Shown: positions 51,977-60,734 of the stretch, piece by piece
Numbering within the stretch: the stretch's first letter is position 1
How the letters are laid out: each line of letters starts with the position of its first letter
DNA from: Pseudoteredinibacter isoporae_A
GTDB taxonomy: Bacteria > Pseudomonadota > Gammaproteobacteria > Pseudomonadales > Cellvibrionaceae
Assembly (NCBI RefSeq): GCF_040372805.1
Contig: NZ_BAABWJ010000001.1
Span: forward strand, 868,001 to 932,000
Direction: 5' to 3'
Length of the DNA stretch: 64,000 nucleotides
Made by a program: the position numbers and the translations under genes
Notes under the pieces: generated by a model
Database searches by the model: none
What the model was told of the DNA's origin: nothing
What the model saw: only the letters and a program-made list of their open reading frames with translations

Positions 51977-54703
51977 TTATTTGGTTTTACTAAAATCGGC
52001 TCCGGTAAGAATCGCAAACTCCTTAATACCCAAGTAACGTTTCATAACGTCATGAATATCCTTGGCTGTAAGGGACTCAATTTTAGCTTCAAAGTCTTTT
52101 GACCACTGCATGTTTCGCTTCAGGTACGCATTGTTACCCAAAGCCGGTGCCAGCTCATCATCCTTCGAACGTGCAATTTTACGTTGCTGCAGGTAACCGG
52201 ATTTTGCACTGGCAATTTCTTCCTCGGTGAAACCGGAATCAATCACTTTCTGCAAAACCTCTTTCACGCCGGCTTCCACTTTTGCCAGATTTTGTGGGGC
52301 ACAGATTGCGTAAATGCCCAGTGCGGAACGGTTGTCCAACTCACTTTGATTCAGGAAAGAACCCGCACTGTAGCTCAATCCATCTTCCTGGCGTAATTTG
52401 GTTGCCAAGCGACTGTTCAAAAAGCCGCCACCGAGCATATAGTTTCCGAGAACCAGCGCCGGGCTGTCCTGGTGATCGTCGTTGATTGGCAAGGAAATGG
52501 TCGCCGCAAAAACGGCGTTTTCTTTGTCTGGTGTATTAAACTGTTGTGCCTTATTGTCCACCGCTTTATAGGCACGTTCAATGCGCTGATAATCCGTTTT
52601 CGGTTTCCAGTCGGCGAAGAGTGTTTTCAATTGTTTGCGAATGGCTTTTTCATCGAAGTCACCTACGATAGCAATTTCACCAAATTGGCTGCCGTAAAAT
52701 AGCTCATGGAAAGACTTAATATCTTCCAGCTTCAAGGCTTCCAGACGCGTCAGGCTTTCATCAAAGGTTGGTACATAATGCGGGTGATCTTGACTAACCT
52801 GGCGATGGCGTCGGCTGTATTCACGGAAAACCAACGACTGCGGGTTTTGCATGCTTTGTTCAAGATTCACTTTGGTTTTGGCTTTGTACTGATCGAACTC
52901 TTTTGAATCAAAATTGGCTTCTTTCAATACATGTGCAACGAGTTCAATAACCTTCGGTAGGTTTTCACGTTTGGTGTTCGCACGAATCCCAATACCCGTT
53001 GCGCCACCACCGATGGAAACACTGGATTTGAGTTTGTCGAATTCATCCTGTAGTTGTTCGCGCGTATACTTGCTGGTGCCGTGCATAAGTAAACTCGCTG
53101 TCGCACTGCCAATGTTCGACTTCGACATCAATGACTTTTCATCACCCAAGTTCAAGCTCATATAAAACTCAACGGACTCGCCGCGCGTTTTCTTAGGTAA
53201 CAAAGACACCTTCAAATCTTTAGCGATCGTAAAGTTATCGGTGCGTTTATCAATGTTGTCGAAAGAAGCATCGAATACTTCGCCGGCGCTAACGGCTTTG
53301 CGACCTTTATAGTCTTTCAACATATCGCTGACACTGGCGACGGCCGGAATCTCAACCCGCTCAGGGGTCTCGGCAGGAAGGTAGCGTCCGGCTGTTCGAT
53401 TGTTGCGGGTCAGATATTTTTCAGCTACTCGTTGTACATCTTCAACACTGACGGTTTCAATGCGGTCGCGATTCAAAAACAGTAGGCGCCAATCACCCAT
53501 GCCAAGCCATTCACTCAATTCCAATGCAACGCTTTCAGAAGAATTAAAACCGAGTTCAAAATTTTTGATCAGCTTGCGTTTGGTGCGCTCAACTTCTTTT
53601 TTGGTGATGGGCGTTTTCGCTAGGTTTTCCAGCACTGAATGGCTGGCATCAATGGCTTTGTTTAGATCTTCCGCTTTGTCGACAACCAGGCCATACATCA
53701 TCAAGCCAGGTTCGGCCCATTGAAAATTAAAACCATAACTTTGGGTCGCGAGCTTCTTTTCAACCACTTCCTGATGTAAACGGCCGCGCGGCGTTTCACT
53801 CATAATACCGGACAGGACTTCCAGAGCAGCAAAGTCCTCATGGGAGCCGGCGGGTACATGATAGGCCATCAAATAAACCTGCACATCACCAACACGTCGT
53901 ACTGTAACCAGCTTTTCGCCATCTTGCGCTGGTTCCTGGGTATAGAGAGGTTCAATAACCCGTTCGGGTTTGGGGATGGGGCCGAAAGCAGCTTCGACCT
54001 TTTTCAGCATATCTTTCAGTTCGAACTTACCAGCAACAATCAGGGTGGCATTGTCGGGTTGGTAATACTTCTTATAGAAGGCTTTCAGGCGATCAATCGA
54101 TACGTTTTCGATATCAGAGCGAGCACCAATGGTAGATTTCCCATAATTGTGCCAACTGTAGGCGGATGCCATCACTCGTTTTGCCAGTACGTTGTAAGGA
54201 CTGTTTTCGCCGCGTTCGAATTCATTGCGCACCACCGTCATCTCACTGTCGAGATCTTTCTGGGCAATAAAAGAATTCACCATACGATCGGCTTCCATAT
54301 CCAAAGCCCAATCGATGTTTTTCTCGGTTGCGTTAAACGTTTCGAAATAGTTGGTTCGGTCTGTCCAGGTCGTACCATTAGGGCGAGCACCGTGCTCGCT
54401 CAATTCTTTGGGGATGTCTTTGTGCTTTGGGCTGCCTTTGAATACCAGATGTTCCAACAGGTGAGCCATACCGGTTTCACCGTAGTTTTCGTGCTTGGAA
54501 CCAACTTGATACGTGACGTTTACGGTTACGGTTTCCTGAGTGACATCTGGAAAGAGGAGAACGCGTAGGCCGTTGTCCAGGCGGTATTCACTGATACCTT
54601 CAACTTCGGTGACTTTGACAGGTTTCGCCAAAATACCTTGAGATAATGTACTGGCGGCAATGATCGCTGACGCAATCAGGGTTTTACGAAAAGACAAGCC
54701 CAT
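51977..54703 (-). CDS. Periplasmic M16-family zinc peptidase (insulinase/pitrilysin-like), two-lobed
   Basis: A protein of 908 residues from the ATG at 54703, preceded by AAGGAG. A signal peptide (LSFRKTLIASAIIAASTLSQ then GILA) predicts export. The first M16 lobe has the inverted zinc motif HLLEH (His81, Glu84, His85) in GMAHLLEHLVFKGS and a downstream glutamate in TVVRNEFERGEN. The second lobe (about 470-900) is catalytically empty but keeps the fold, with FHELFYGSQFGEIAIVGDFD and LGNYMLGGGFLNSRLATKLR. It probably degrades peptides in the periplasm. It has its own terminator. Confidence 0.92.
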   Translation of the reverse strand: MGLSFRKTLIASAIIAASTLSQGILAKPVKVTEVEGISEYRLDNGLRVLLFPDVTQETVTVNVTYQVGSKHENYGETGMAHLLEHLVFKGSPKHKDIPKELSEHGARPNGTTWTDRTNYFETFNATEKNIDWALDMEADRMVNSFIAQKDLDSEMTVVRNEFERGENSPYNVLAKRVMASAYSWHNYGKSTIGARSDIENVSIDRLKAFYKKYYQPDNATLIVAGKFELKDMLKKVEAAFGPIPKPERVIEPLYTQEPAQDGEKLVTVRRVGDVQVYLMAYHVPAGSHEDFAALEVLSGIMSETPRGRLHQEVVEKKLATQSYGFNFQWAEPGLMMYGLVVDKAEDLNKAIDASHSVLENLAKTPITKKEVERTKRKLIKNFELGFNSSESVALELSEWLGMGDWRLLFLNRDRIETVSVEDVQRVAEKYLTRNNRTAGRYLPAETPERVEIPAVASVSDMLKDYKGRKAVSAGEVFDASFDNIDKRTDNFTIAKDLKVSLLPKKTRGESVEFYMSLNLGDEKSLMSKSNIGSATASLLMHGTSKYTREQLQDEFDKLKSSVSIGGGATGIGIRANTKRENLPKVIELVAHVLKEANFDSKEFDQYKAKTKVNLEQSMQNPQSLVFREYSRRHRQVSQDHPHYVPTFDESLTRLEALKLEDIKSFHELFYGSQFGEIAIVGDFDEKAIRKQLKTLFADWKPKTDYQRIERAYKAVDNKAQQFNTPDKENAVFAATISLPINDDHQDSPALVLGNYMLGGGFLNSRLATKLRQEDGLSYSAGSFLNQSELDNRSALGIYAICAPQNLAKVEAGVKEVLQKVIDSGFTEEEIASAKSGYLQQRKIARSKDDELAPALGNNAYLKRNMQWSKDFEAKIESLTAKDIHDVMKRYLGIKEFAILTGADFSKTK

Positions 54704-54774
54704 AGCTGGCTCCTTATGATTGGGCAGCACCCCTTCGATGGGATGCTGGAGTTACCAATGAATCGAGCGCATTT

Positions 54775-55473
54775 TTAGACGTTGTGTTGCTCGATCCAGT
54801 TCCGTACTTCTTGGGTGAGTTCTTTGCTATTGCGGTCTTCACTGCTGATCATATCACTAATTGAGACAGTGACGACGCCGGCTTGCTTTGCTAGTTTATG
54901 TGGTGCCCAGGAGACACCAGCGTTGTGCGCGACGGCAATGACGGGAACGTTGGCGGCGATGGCAATATCTGCGCCACTGCGGGCGAAACTACCGAGCTCG
55001 CCGGGTTTTTTTCGAGTGCCTTCGGGGAAGACCAGTACACTGATGCCATCATCCAGACGCGAAACGCCTTCCTTGCGGATTTTCTTGAGGGCTTCTCTAG
55101 GATTACCGCGATCAATAGGAATGGATCGCAGTGCCTTTAAGCCCCAGCCAAAAAACGGGATATACAAAAGCTCTTGCTTAAGGATGGTGGCAACGGGACT
55201 AAAGTACGCTTGTAAGAAGAGTGTTTCCCAGCTGCTCTGGTGATTAGCCAGAATCACACAGGGCTGAGTCAATCGTTCAGCATTGCCTCGAATATCAATT
55301 CGAACACCGCAACAGACTCTGAGCCAGAACAAACAAAAACGATTCCAGCCGACCAGGACCGGTGCGCGCAGAGAATAGGGGAGCAACATAAGTGGCAGTG
55401 CCAATGCGCCAAAGAGAATACCGGTAATGACATAACCAATATAAAAAACAATTGCGCGTAGCTTTGCTATCAA
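54775..55473 (-). CDS. plsC: 1-acyl-sn-glycerol-3-phosphate acyltransferase (PlsC family)
   Basis: An inner-membrane enzyme that adds the second acyl chain of phosphatidic acid, 232 residues. An N-terminal hydrophobic stretch (about 8-35) is followed by the acyltransferase motif NHQSSWET (His-x4-Glu variant, common in proteobacteria), then SIPIDRGNPREAL and VFPEGTRKKPGE. It lies 11 bases after gmhB. The family contains several lysophospholipid acyltransferases, so the exact acceptor is inferred. Confidence 0.88.
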   Translation of the reverse strand: MIAKLRAIVFYIGYVITGILFGALALPLMLLPYSLRAPVLVGWNRFCLFWLRVCCGVRIDIRGNAERLTQPCVILANHQSSWETLFLQAYFSPVATILKQELLYIPFFGWGLKALRSIPIDRGNPREALKKIRKEGVSRLDDGISVLVFPEGTRKKPGELGSFARSGADIAIAANVPVIAVAHNAGVSWAPHKLAKQAGVVTVSISDMISSEDRNSKELTQEVRNWIEQHNV

Positions 55474-55484
55474 GAGTCCATACC

Positions 55485-56042
55485 TTAACCGAAATGATCG
55501 GCGATATACGCAGCCGCTGCTGCGAGATCATCAAATACTGGGGTGTTTTCCAGCCCGCTTAGGGGCTCTCCGGCGAGCTTGGCCAGCGTCTGTTCGCCTT
55601 TGCCTGTGCGCACGAGAATCGGCTGGCAGCCCTTGGCCAGGCCGGTTTGCAGATCGCGCAGGCTGTCACCAACGAATGGTGCTCCTTCGGCGCAGACATC
55701 AAACTCCACTTCGATGGCATCAACCAAACCCGTTTTAGGTTTGCGACAACTGCAGTTATCGTCGGGGCCGTGCGGACAGTAGAATATAGCCGCAATATTG
55801 CCGCCCCGGGTTTCTACCATCTCGGTAAGTTTGCTGTGCATGGCTTCCAGGTCGTCGAGGTCGAACAGTCCTCGGGCCAGGCCAGACTGATTTGTTGCGA
55901 TTACAACGGTAAAGCCGAGACGAGACAGTTTGGCAATCGCTTCAAGACTGCCTTCGATCGGCTGCCATTCTTCAGCCGACTTAATATAGTCAGCTGAATC
56001 GTGGTTGATGACACCGTCTCTGTCGAGGATAACCAGTTTCAC
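55485..56042 (-). CDS. gmhB: D-glycero-beta-D-manno-heptose 1,7-bisphosphate 7-phosphatase
   Basis: A HAD-superfamily phosphatase of ADP-heptose synthesis for LPS inner core, 185 residues. The nucleophile motif is LVILDRDGVINHDS, and motif II is VIATNQSGLARG. The zinc-binding loop CPHGPDDNCSCRKP carries the C-x-H ... C-x-C set that marks GmhB, and FVGDSLRDLQTGLAKG is the C-terminal HAD motif. It sits between glyS and plsC, a common gammaproteobacterial arrangement, 9 bases after glyS. Confidence 0.95.
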   Translation of the reverse strand: MKLVILDRDGVINHDSADYIKSAEEWQPIEGSLEAIAKLSRLGFTVVIATNQSGLARGLFDLDDLEAMHSKLTEMVETRGGNIAAIFYCPHGPDDNCSCRKPKTGLVDAIEVEFDVCAEGAPFVGDSLRDLQTGLAKGCQPILVRTGKGEQTLAKLAGEPLSGLENTPVFDDLAAAAAYIADHFG

Positions 56043-56051
56043 GAAGGCCTC

Positions 56052-58130
56052 TTACTTAGCCGGTGCCAGCAGGGAAATGTCGGCAACCTGCAAGAACAAT
56101 TGGCGAAGCTTATTCAGCAGAGCTAAACGGTTGTTGCGCAGATCCATATCATCGGCCATCACCATAACCTCATCAAAGAAGCGATCGACTACCGGGCGCA
56201 AGTCCGCCAGCGCACTCAATGCTTCAGTGTAATTAGCCGCGGCGAACAACGGTGCAACTTGCTCAGCTTTTTCGGCAACGGCTTTGGCCAATGCCTGTTC
56301 TGCGGCTTCGGTCAATAAAGTGTCATTCACCTCATCGGCAACCGGACTATCAAGTTTGGCAAGAATATTGGATACACGTTTATTGGCTGCGGCCAATGCC
56401 GTGGCATCTTCCAATTGGCTAAAGGCATGAACCGCGTGAACACGACGGTTAATGTCCAAAGGAACGGTGAGGTTTTTGGCGCTAACGGCCATAAAGACCT
56501 CGGCGGCTATTTTTTCTTCTTCATACCAGGCGCGGAAACGCTCCAGCATATATTCAAGAGCGGTGTTTACGGAAGTTTCGCTGTCTTTAATGTTATCGCC
56601 GTGATTAATGGTGGCCAGCTTCAAAAGTTGCCCAAGGTCCAGGGGCAATGCCTTTTCGACCAGCAGACGCAATACGGCAACGCTGGCGCGGCGCAGAGCG
56701 AAAGGATCTTTTGAACCGGTGGGCTTTTGGCCAATACCAAAAATACCGCTTAAAGTATCGAGTCGGTCCGCCAGTGCGATAATGGTACCCGTTGTGCTGC
56801 TGGGCAACTTATCACCGGCAAACTTAGGCAGGTATTGCTCCTGCAGTGCCAGAGCAACTTCCTCGTCTTCACCTGCGTGTTTGGCGTAGTAGTAACCCGC
56901 CACACCCTGCATTTTGTCGAATTCGCCCACCATGTCAGACACCAGATCACTCTTACAGAGCTCTGCGGCACGTTGGCATTTTGCCAGATCACCATCAATT
57001 TGTTGAACTATCATCTGGGACAGATTGCGAATGCGTTCGGTTTTGTCGAAAATCGAACCGAGCTGCGCTTGGAAGACAATAGGTTTCAAACGCTTGCGCA
57101 TATCGCTCAAGCTGGTTTTCTTGTCGGTCTCAAAAAAGAAGGCTGCGTCGGCAAGGCGAGGGCGAATTACTTTTTCGTTACCGGAAATGACCTGGGCTGG
57201 ATCTTTACTTTCAATGTTGCTGATGGTGATAAAGTAAGGCATCAGCTGGCCGTCAGCTTGCTGAATCGGGAAGTATTTCTGGTGCTCTTTCATCGAGTAA
57301 ACCAGAGCTTCCGAAGGCACTTCCAGGAAGCTTTCTTCAAACTTACCGGTCAGGGCAACGGGCCATTCAACCAAAGCCGTCACTTCATCCAACAAATCTT
57401 CGTCGAGCATGGCTTCGCCATTCACTTTCGCGGCTTCGGCCAGAACCTGTTGCTTGATCAGGTCTCGACGTTGTTCAAAGTCCGCCATGACATAGGCAAC
57501 AGACTGAAGCTTTTCAAAATACTCACTGGGCTGATCGATAATCAAAGTTTGATTGTAATGGAAACGATGACCGCGAGTTTCGCGGTTGGCTTTGACACCA
57601 TAGACTTCGGCTTCAACCAACTCGTTGCCAAACAGCATCAATAACCATTGCACTGGACGAACAAATTCATCGCGGCGAGCGCCCCAGCGCATGCGCTTGG
57701 CGATCGGTAATTTGGCCAGAGAATTCTGCACGATGGCTTCGAGTTTGCCAGTGGTGAATTCGCCACCGGCTTTTTTACGATAAACCAGTTTGTCTTGCTT
57801 ACCGTCGTTTTCGGTTTTTAGTTCATCAACCGCAATACCGTTTTTGTTGGCGAAGGCCTCAGCAGCTTTGCTCGGATTGCCTTCGGCATCAAAGGCGATT
57901 TTGGCTGGCGGGCCCCATACGGTTACTTCTTTTAATGGGGTTTGTTCATCCAGGCCATTAACCAATACCGCTAAGCGACGTGGTGCTGCGTAAGCTTTTA
58001 CCGAATCAAAAGACAGCTCCAATTCGTTCAAGCCACTTTCAATGCCTTGTTGAAAGGCATCGGATAAGGTTTTCAGGGCTTTTGGAGGCAGTTCTTCAGT
58101 ACCGAGCTCAACTAAAAAATCTTTTTTCAT
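56052..58130 (-). CDS. glyS: Glycyl-tRNA synthetase beta subunit
   Basis: The tRNA-binding subunit of the alpha2beta2 bacterial GlyRS, 692 residues. It starts MKKDFLVELGTEELPPKALK, the typical N-terminus, and contains RRLAVLVNGL, MRWGARRDEFVRPVQWLLML and the HD-like GIFGIGQKPTGSKDPFALRR region. Its ATG overlaps the glyQ stop as TGATG, so the two subunits are translationally coupled. Confidence 0.98.
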   Translation of the reverse strand: MKKDFLVELGTEELPPKALKTLSDAFQQGIESGLNELELSFDSVKAYAAPRRLAVLVNGLDEQTPLKEVTVWGPPAKIAFDAEGNPSKAAEAFANKNGIAVDELKTENDGKQDKLVYRKKAGGEFTTGKLEAIVQNSLAKLPIAKRMRWGARRDEFVRPVQWLLMLFGNELVEAEVYGVKANRETRGHRFHYNQTLIIDQPSEYFEKLQSVAYVMADFEQRRDLIKQQVLAEAAKVNGEAMLDEDLLDEVTALVEWPVALTGKFEESFLEVPSEALVYSMKEHQKYFPIQQADGQLMPYFITISNIESKDPAQVISGNEKVIRPRLADAAFFFETDKKTSLSDMRKRLKPIVFQAQLGSIFDKTERIRNLSQMIVQQIDGDLAKCQRAAELCKSDLVSDMVGEFDKMQGVAGYYYAKHAGEDEEVALALQEQYLPKFAGDKLPSSTTGTIIALADRLDTLSGIFGIGQKPTGSKDPFALRRASVAVLRLLVEKALPLDLGQLLKLATINHGDNIKDSETSVNTALEYMLERFRAWYEEEKIAAEVFMAVSAKNLTVPLDINRRVHAVHAFSQLEDATALAAANKRVSNILAKLDSPVADEVNDTLLTEAAEQALAKAVAEKAEQVAPLFAAANYTEALSALADLRPVVDRFFDEVMVMADDMDLRNNRLALLNKLRQLFLQVADISLLAPAK

Positions 58131-59074
58131 CAGGCGTCCTCCTCCTTGGCCAAGAACTCATTGCGAAGACCTTCCTCGGCAAGTGGGAAGCCCAGTTCTT
58201 TACGTGCGTCATAGTAGGCCTGGCAAACGGCACGAGCCAGGGTTCGAACGCGCAGAATATAACGCTGGCGTTCAGTCACTGAGATTGCGTGACGCGCATC
58301 CAACAAGTTAAAGGTATGGGAGGCTTTCATGACCATCTCGTAGGCGGGCAGGGGGAGACCGGCTTCTACCAAGCGAGCGGATTCGCTCTCGTATTTATCG
58401 AAACACTGAAACAGGAAATCCACATCTGCTTCTTCGAAGTTGTAGCGGGACATTTCCACTTCATTCTGATGGAAGACATCGCCGTAGGTCACAGGACCCT
58501 GTGGGCCAACGGTCCAAATAAGATCGTAGATGCTGTCGACGCCCTGCAGATACATGGCTATACGTTCCAGGCCGTAGGTGATTTCACCCATGACTGGCAT
58601 GCACTCTAGGCCACCGACTTGTTGGAAATAGGTAAACTGGGTGACTTCCATACCGTTTAGCCAAACTTCCCATCCCAGACCCCAGGCTCCCAGAGTAGGC
58701 GACTCCCAGTTGTCTTCCACAAAGCGAACATCGTGAACGGTGGTATCAATACCTAGGGCATCCAAAGAACCAAGATAGAGCTCTTGGAAATTTTCCGGAT
58801 TGGGTTTCATTACCACCTGGAACTGATAGTAGTGTTGCAGGCGGTTCGGGTTTTCACCATAACGGCCATCGGTCGGACGACGGCAAGGCTGCACATAGGC
58901 GGCGTTCCAGCTTTCCGGGCCAACCGCGCGCAGCGTAGTGGCTGGGTGAAAGGTACCGGCACCGACTTCCATATCCAAGGGCTGTAAAACCACACAGCCC
59001 TGTTGGGCCCAATATTGTTGCAGGGCGAGAATCAGCCCTTGAAAAGTACTTGTATCAGCTTTGGGGTCGGACAC
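58130..59074 (-). CDS. glyQ: Glycyl-tRNA synthetase alpha subunit
   Basis: The catalytic subunit that charges tRNA-Gly, 314 residues from the GTG at 59074, which has GGAGGC nine bases upstream. A TTG at 59104 would add ten residues without a good site, and E. coli GlyQ also has only a few residues before TFQGLILTLQ. Here the matching segment is TFQGLILALQQYWAQQGCVV, followed by PLDMEVGAGTFHPATTLRA and RRPTDGRYGENPNRLQHYYQ, all hallmarks of the family. glyS follows with a four-base-type overlap. Confidence 0.97.
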   Translation of the reverse strand: MSDPKADTSTFQGLILALQQYWAQQGCVVLQPLDMEVGAGTFHPATTLRAVGPESWNAAYVQPCRRPTDGRYGENPNRLQHYYQFQVVMKPNPENFQELYLGSLDALGIDTTVHDVRFVEDNWESPTLGAWGLGWEVWLNGMEVTQFTYFQQVGGLECMPVMGEITYGLERIAMYLQGVDSIYDLIWTVGPQGPVTYGDVFHQNEVEMSRYNFEEADVDFLFQCFDKYESESARLVEAGLPLPAYEMVMKASHTFNLLDARHAISVTERQRYILRVRTLARAVCQAYYDARKELGFPLAEEGLRNEFLAKEEDA

Positions 59075-59244
59075 CGCGACATTGCCTCCGGCAGAATGAA
59101 TCAAAGGGGCGGATTATATCGTCGGCAGCGCAATAACTCTATGGCGGAAGGGGCTCGAGAGCGGACAAAAGCCTACTTTCACTTGGGACTCAAAGCGGTT
59201 TACGTTAAGCTGCGCCCTTGATACACCTGAAGTACAACTAAGTT

Positions 59245-60156
59245 ATGACAAACGCCAGTAACTCGCCTGTTCCCAAGCGAGGACTTATTTACCTGATTAT
59301 GGCCATTGTGGCTCGTTTGCCCCTGCGACTCAGCCGCGCGATAGGCCGAGCCATAGGCAGTTTGCTGTGGCTTTGTAACAGCCGCGAAGCCAAGGTTACC
59401 CGACGGAATCTGGCGATGTGTTTCCCGGATATGCCTGAGGCAGAACGTCTCACACTTGCCAAGCAAAGCTTGAAGGAAACCGGGGTCATGTTGATGGAAA
59501 CCCCGGCCGTGTGGATGCAGGACATGGATTGGTTGCGAGCGAAAGTGCTGGAAACCGAAGGCTGTGATCTGGTGGAAGAAGCCCTGGCCAAAGGGAAGGG
59601 CATGGTGTTGATTGCTCCCCATCTCGGAAATTGGGAGGTCGTCGGTTTGTACGCGGCCACATTGGGCCCGATTACCAGTCTGTTTGAGCCACCCAAAAAC
59701 GCTGAAGTGGGCGCAATCATTCAGGAATCCCGTGAAAAGTCCGGCGCCACATTGGTGCCGACGGATCGCCGGGGGGTAATGAGATTGCTTAAGGCCATTA
59801 AAGCCGGGGGAATTTCCGGTATTCTGCCTGATCAAGTGCCTGACGATGGTGCGGGTGAGTTGGTCGAGTTCTTTGGCCGCCCGGCGTATACAATGACTCT
59901 GCTGTGTAATCTGATCAGCAAAACCGGTTGCGAAGCCTTGGTGAGTTACGCGGAGCGCATTCCCGGTGGTTTTAAATTGGTGTTCAAGAAGCCTTGTCCG
60001 GAGTTGTACAATGAGGACTGTGACGAATCACTGCGAGCTTTGAATCGCAGCGTCGAAGATGCGATCAAAGAGATTCCCAGTCAGTATCAATGGGAGTACA
60101 AACGTTATAAGTGTTTTGAGGAGGGGTACCAAGACCCCTATACCCAACTGAGCTGA
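59245..60156 (+). CDS. Lipid A biosynthesis late acyltransferase (LpxL/LpxM family)
   Basis: A protein of 303 residues that should add a secondary acyl chain to lipid A at the inner membrane. An N-terminal hydrophobic anchor (LIYLIMAIVARLPLRLSRA) precedes the family motif MVLIAPHLGNWEVVGLY (His-x4-Glu, about 118-134) and GVMRLLKAIKAGGISGILPD. LpxL and LpxM cannot be separated by eye, so no symbol is given. It is transcribed divergently from glyQ and converges with a minus-strand gene. Confidence 0.9.
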   Translation: MTNASNSPVPKRGLIYLIMAIVARLPLRLSRAIGRAIGSLLWLCNSREAKVTRRNLAMCFPDMPEAERLTLAKQSLKETGVMLMETPAVWMQDMDWLRAKVLETEGCDLVEEALAKGKGMVLIAPHLGNWEVVGLYAATLGPITSLFEPPKNAEVGAIIQESREKSGATLVPTDRRGVMRLLKAIKAGGISGILPDQVPDDGAGELVEFFGRPAYTMTLLCNLISKTGCEALVSYAERIPGGFKLVFKKPCPELYNEDCDESLRALNRSVEDAIKEIPSQYQWEYKRYKCFEEGYQDPYTQLS

Positions 60157-60168
60157 GCTCTTATTTTA

Positions 60169-60729
60169 TTACAGGCCGAATTCTGCCAAGCGCTTTGTCA
60201 GTTCGGCTTCGGCCTGGGCTTCCCATTCCGGCTTCTCTTTGGCAATCAGCTGTTCCAATGCTGATTTGATTGGAAGCCTTAAGCCCTGGCAGTCGAGCTC
60301 GGTTTCCGGAATTGGAATTTGCATATCCAGCTTACTGCTCAAGGTTTCGGCAAAGACGGGCTTGAAGATCATTTCACTATTGGTTTCAAATTCGGTTGAG
60401 CAATCGATATCAATGTCCTGACCAAACAGTTTCTGTTTCACCTTGCCGCTTAATTGAATGTTCAACGGTAGTTTTGCCGTAATGGTTTCAGGGTCACTGC
60501 CAATGCCAGCGTCACCTGCCTTGCTGATGTGTAAATTGTAATGGCCGTATTGCCAGGGGATATCCTTAGCGTCGAACAGCACTTCAGGCAATTGTTTGCT
60601 CAGAACCCTTTCCAATAAAGTGTTGAGTGCATTTTCACCGTAAGCCAGGTTGGTCGCACTGAGGCATAACAGAGCGGAGACGAGTTTCGTTTTCATTGTC
60701 ATTGTATGTGTGTTTTGAATGGTGTTCAT
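60169..60729 (-). CDS. Periplasmic protein of unknown function
   Basis: The start is uncertain: ATG at 60729 (186 residues) or ATG at 60696 (175 residues, MKTKLVSALLCLSATNLAYG, a clean signal peptide). Neither has a strong ribosome site. The mature part is beta-rich, with alternating hydrophobic residues and two cysteines (DIDCSTEFE and ELDCQGLRLP) that could pair. I do not recognise a family, though the layout recalls small lipid- or membrane-associated periplasmic proteins. It follows trkH on the same strand and may be cotranscribed with it. Confidence 0.6.
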   Translation of the reverse strand: MNTIQNTHTMTMKTKLVSALLCLSATNLAYGENALNTLLERVLSKQLPEVLFDAKDIPWQYGHYNLHISKAGDAGIGSDPETITAKLPLNIQLSGKVKQKLFGQDIDIDCSTEFETNSEMIFKPVFAETLSSKLDMQIPIPETELDCQGLRLPIKSALEQLIAKEKPEWEAQAEAELTKRLAEFGL

Positions 60730-60734
60730 AGAGT

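Noticed and set aside
53840..54568. 242-codon plus-strand frame opposite the M16 protease
   Set aside because: Shadow frame within a well-supported gene.
56835..57644. 269-codon plus-strand frame opposite glyS
   Set aside because: It lies antisense within a conserved gene, with no start signal and no recognisable motif.
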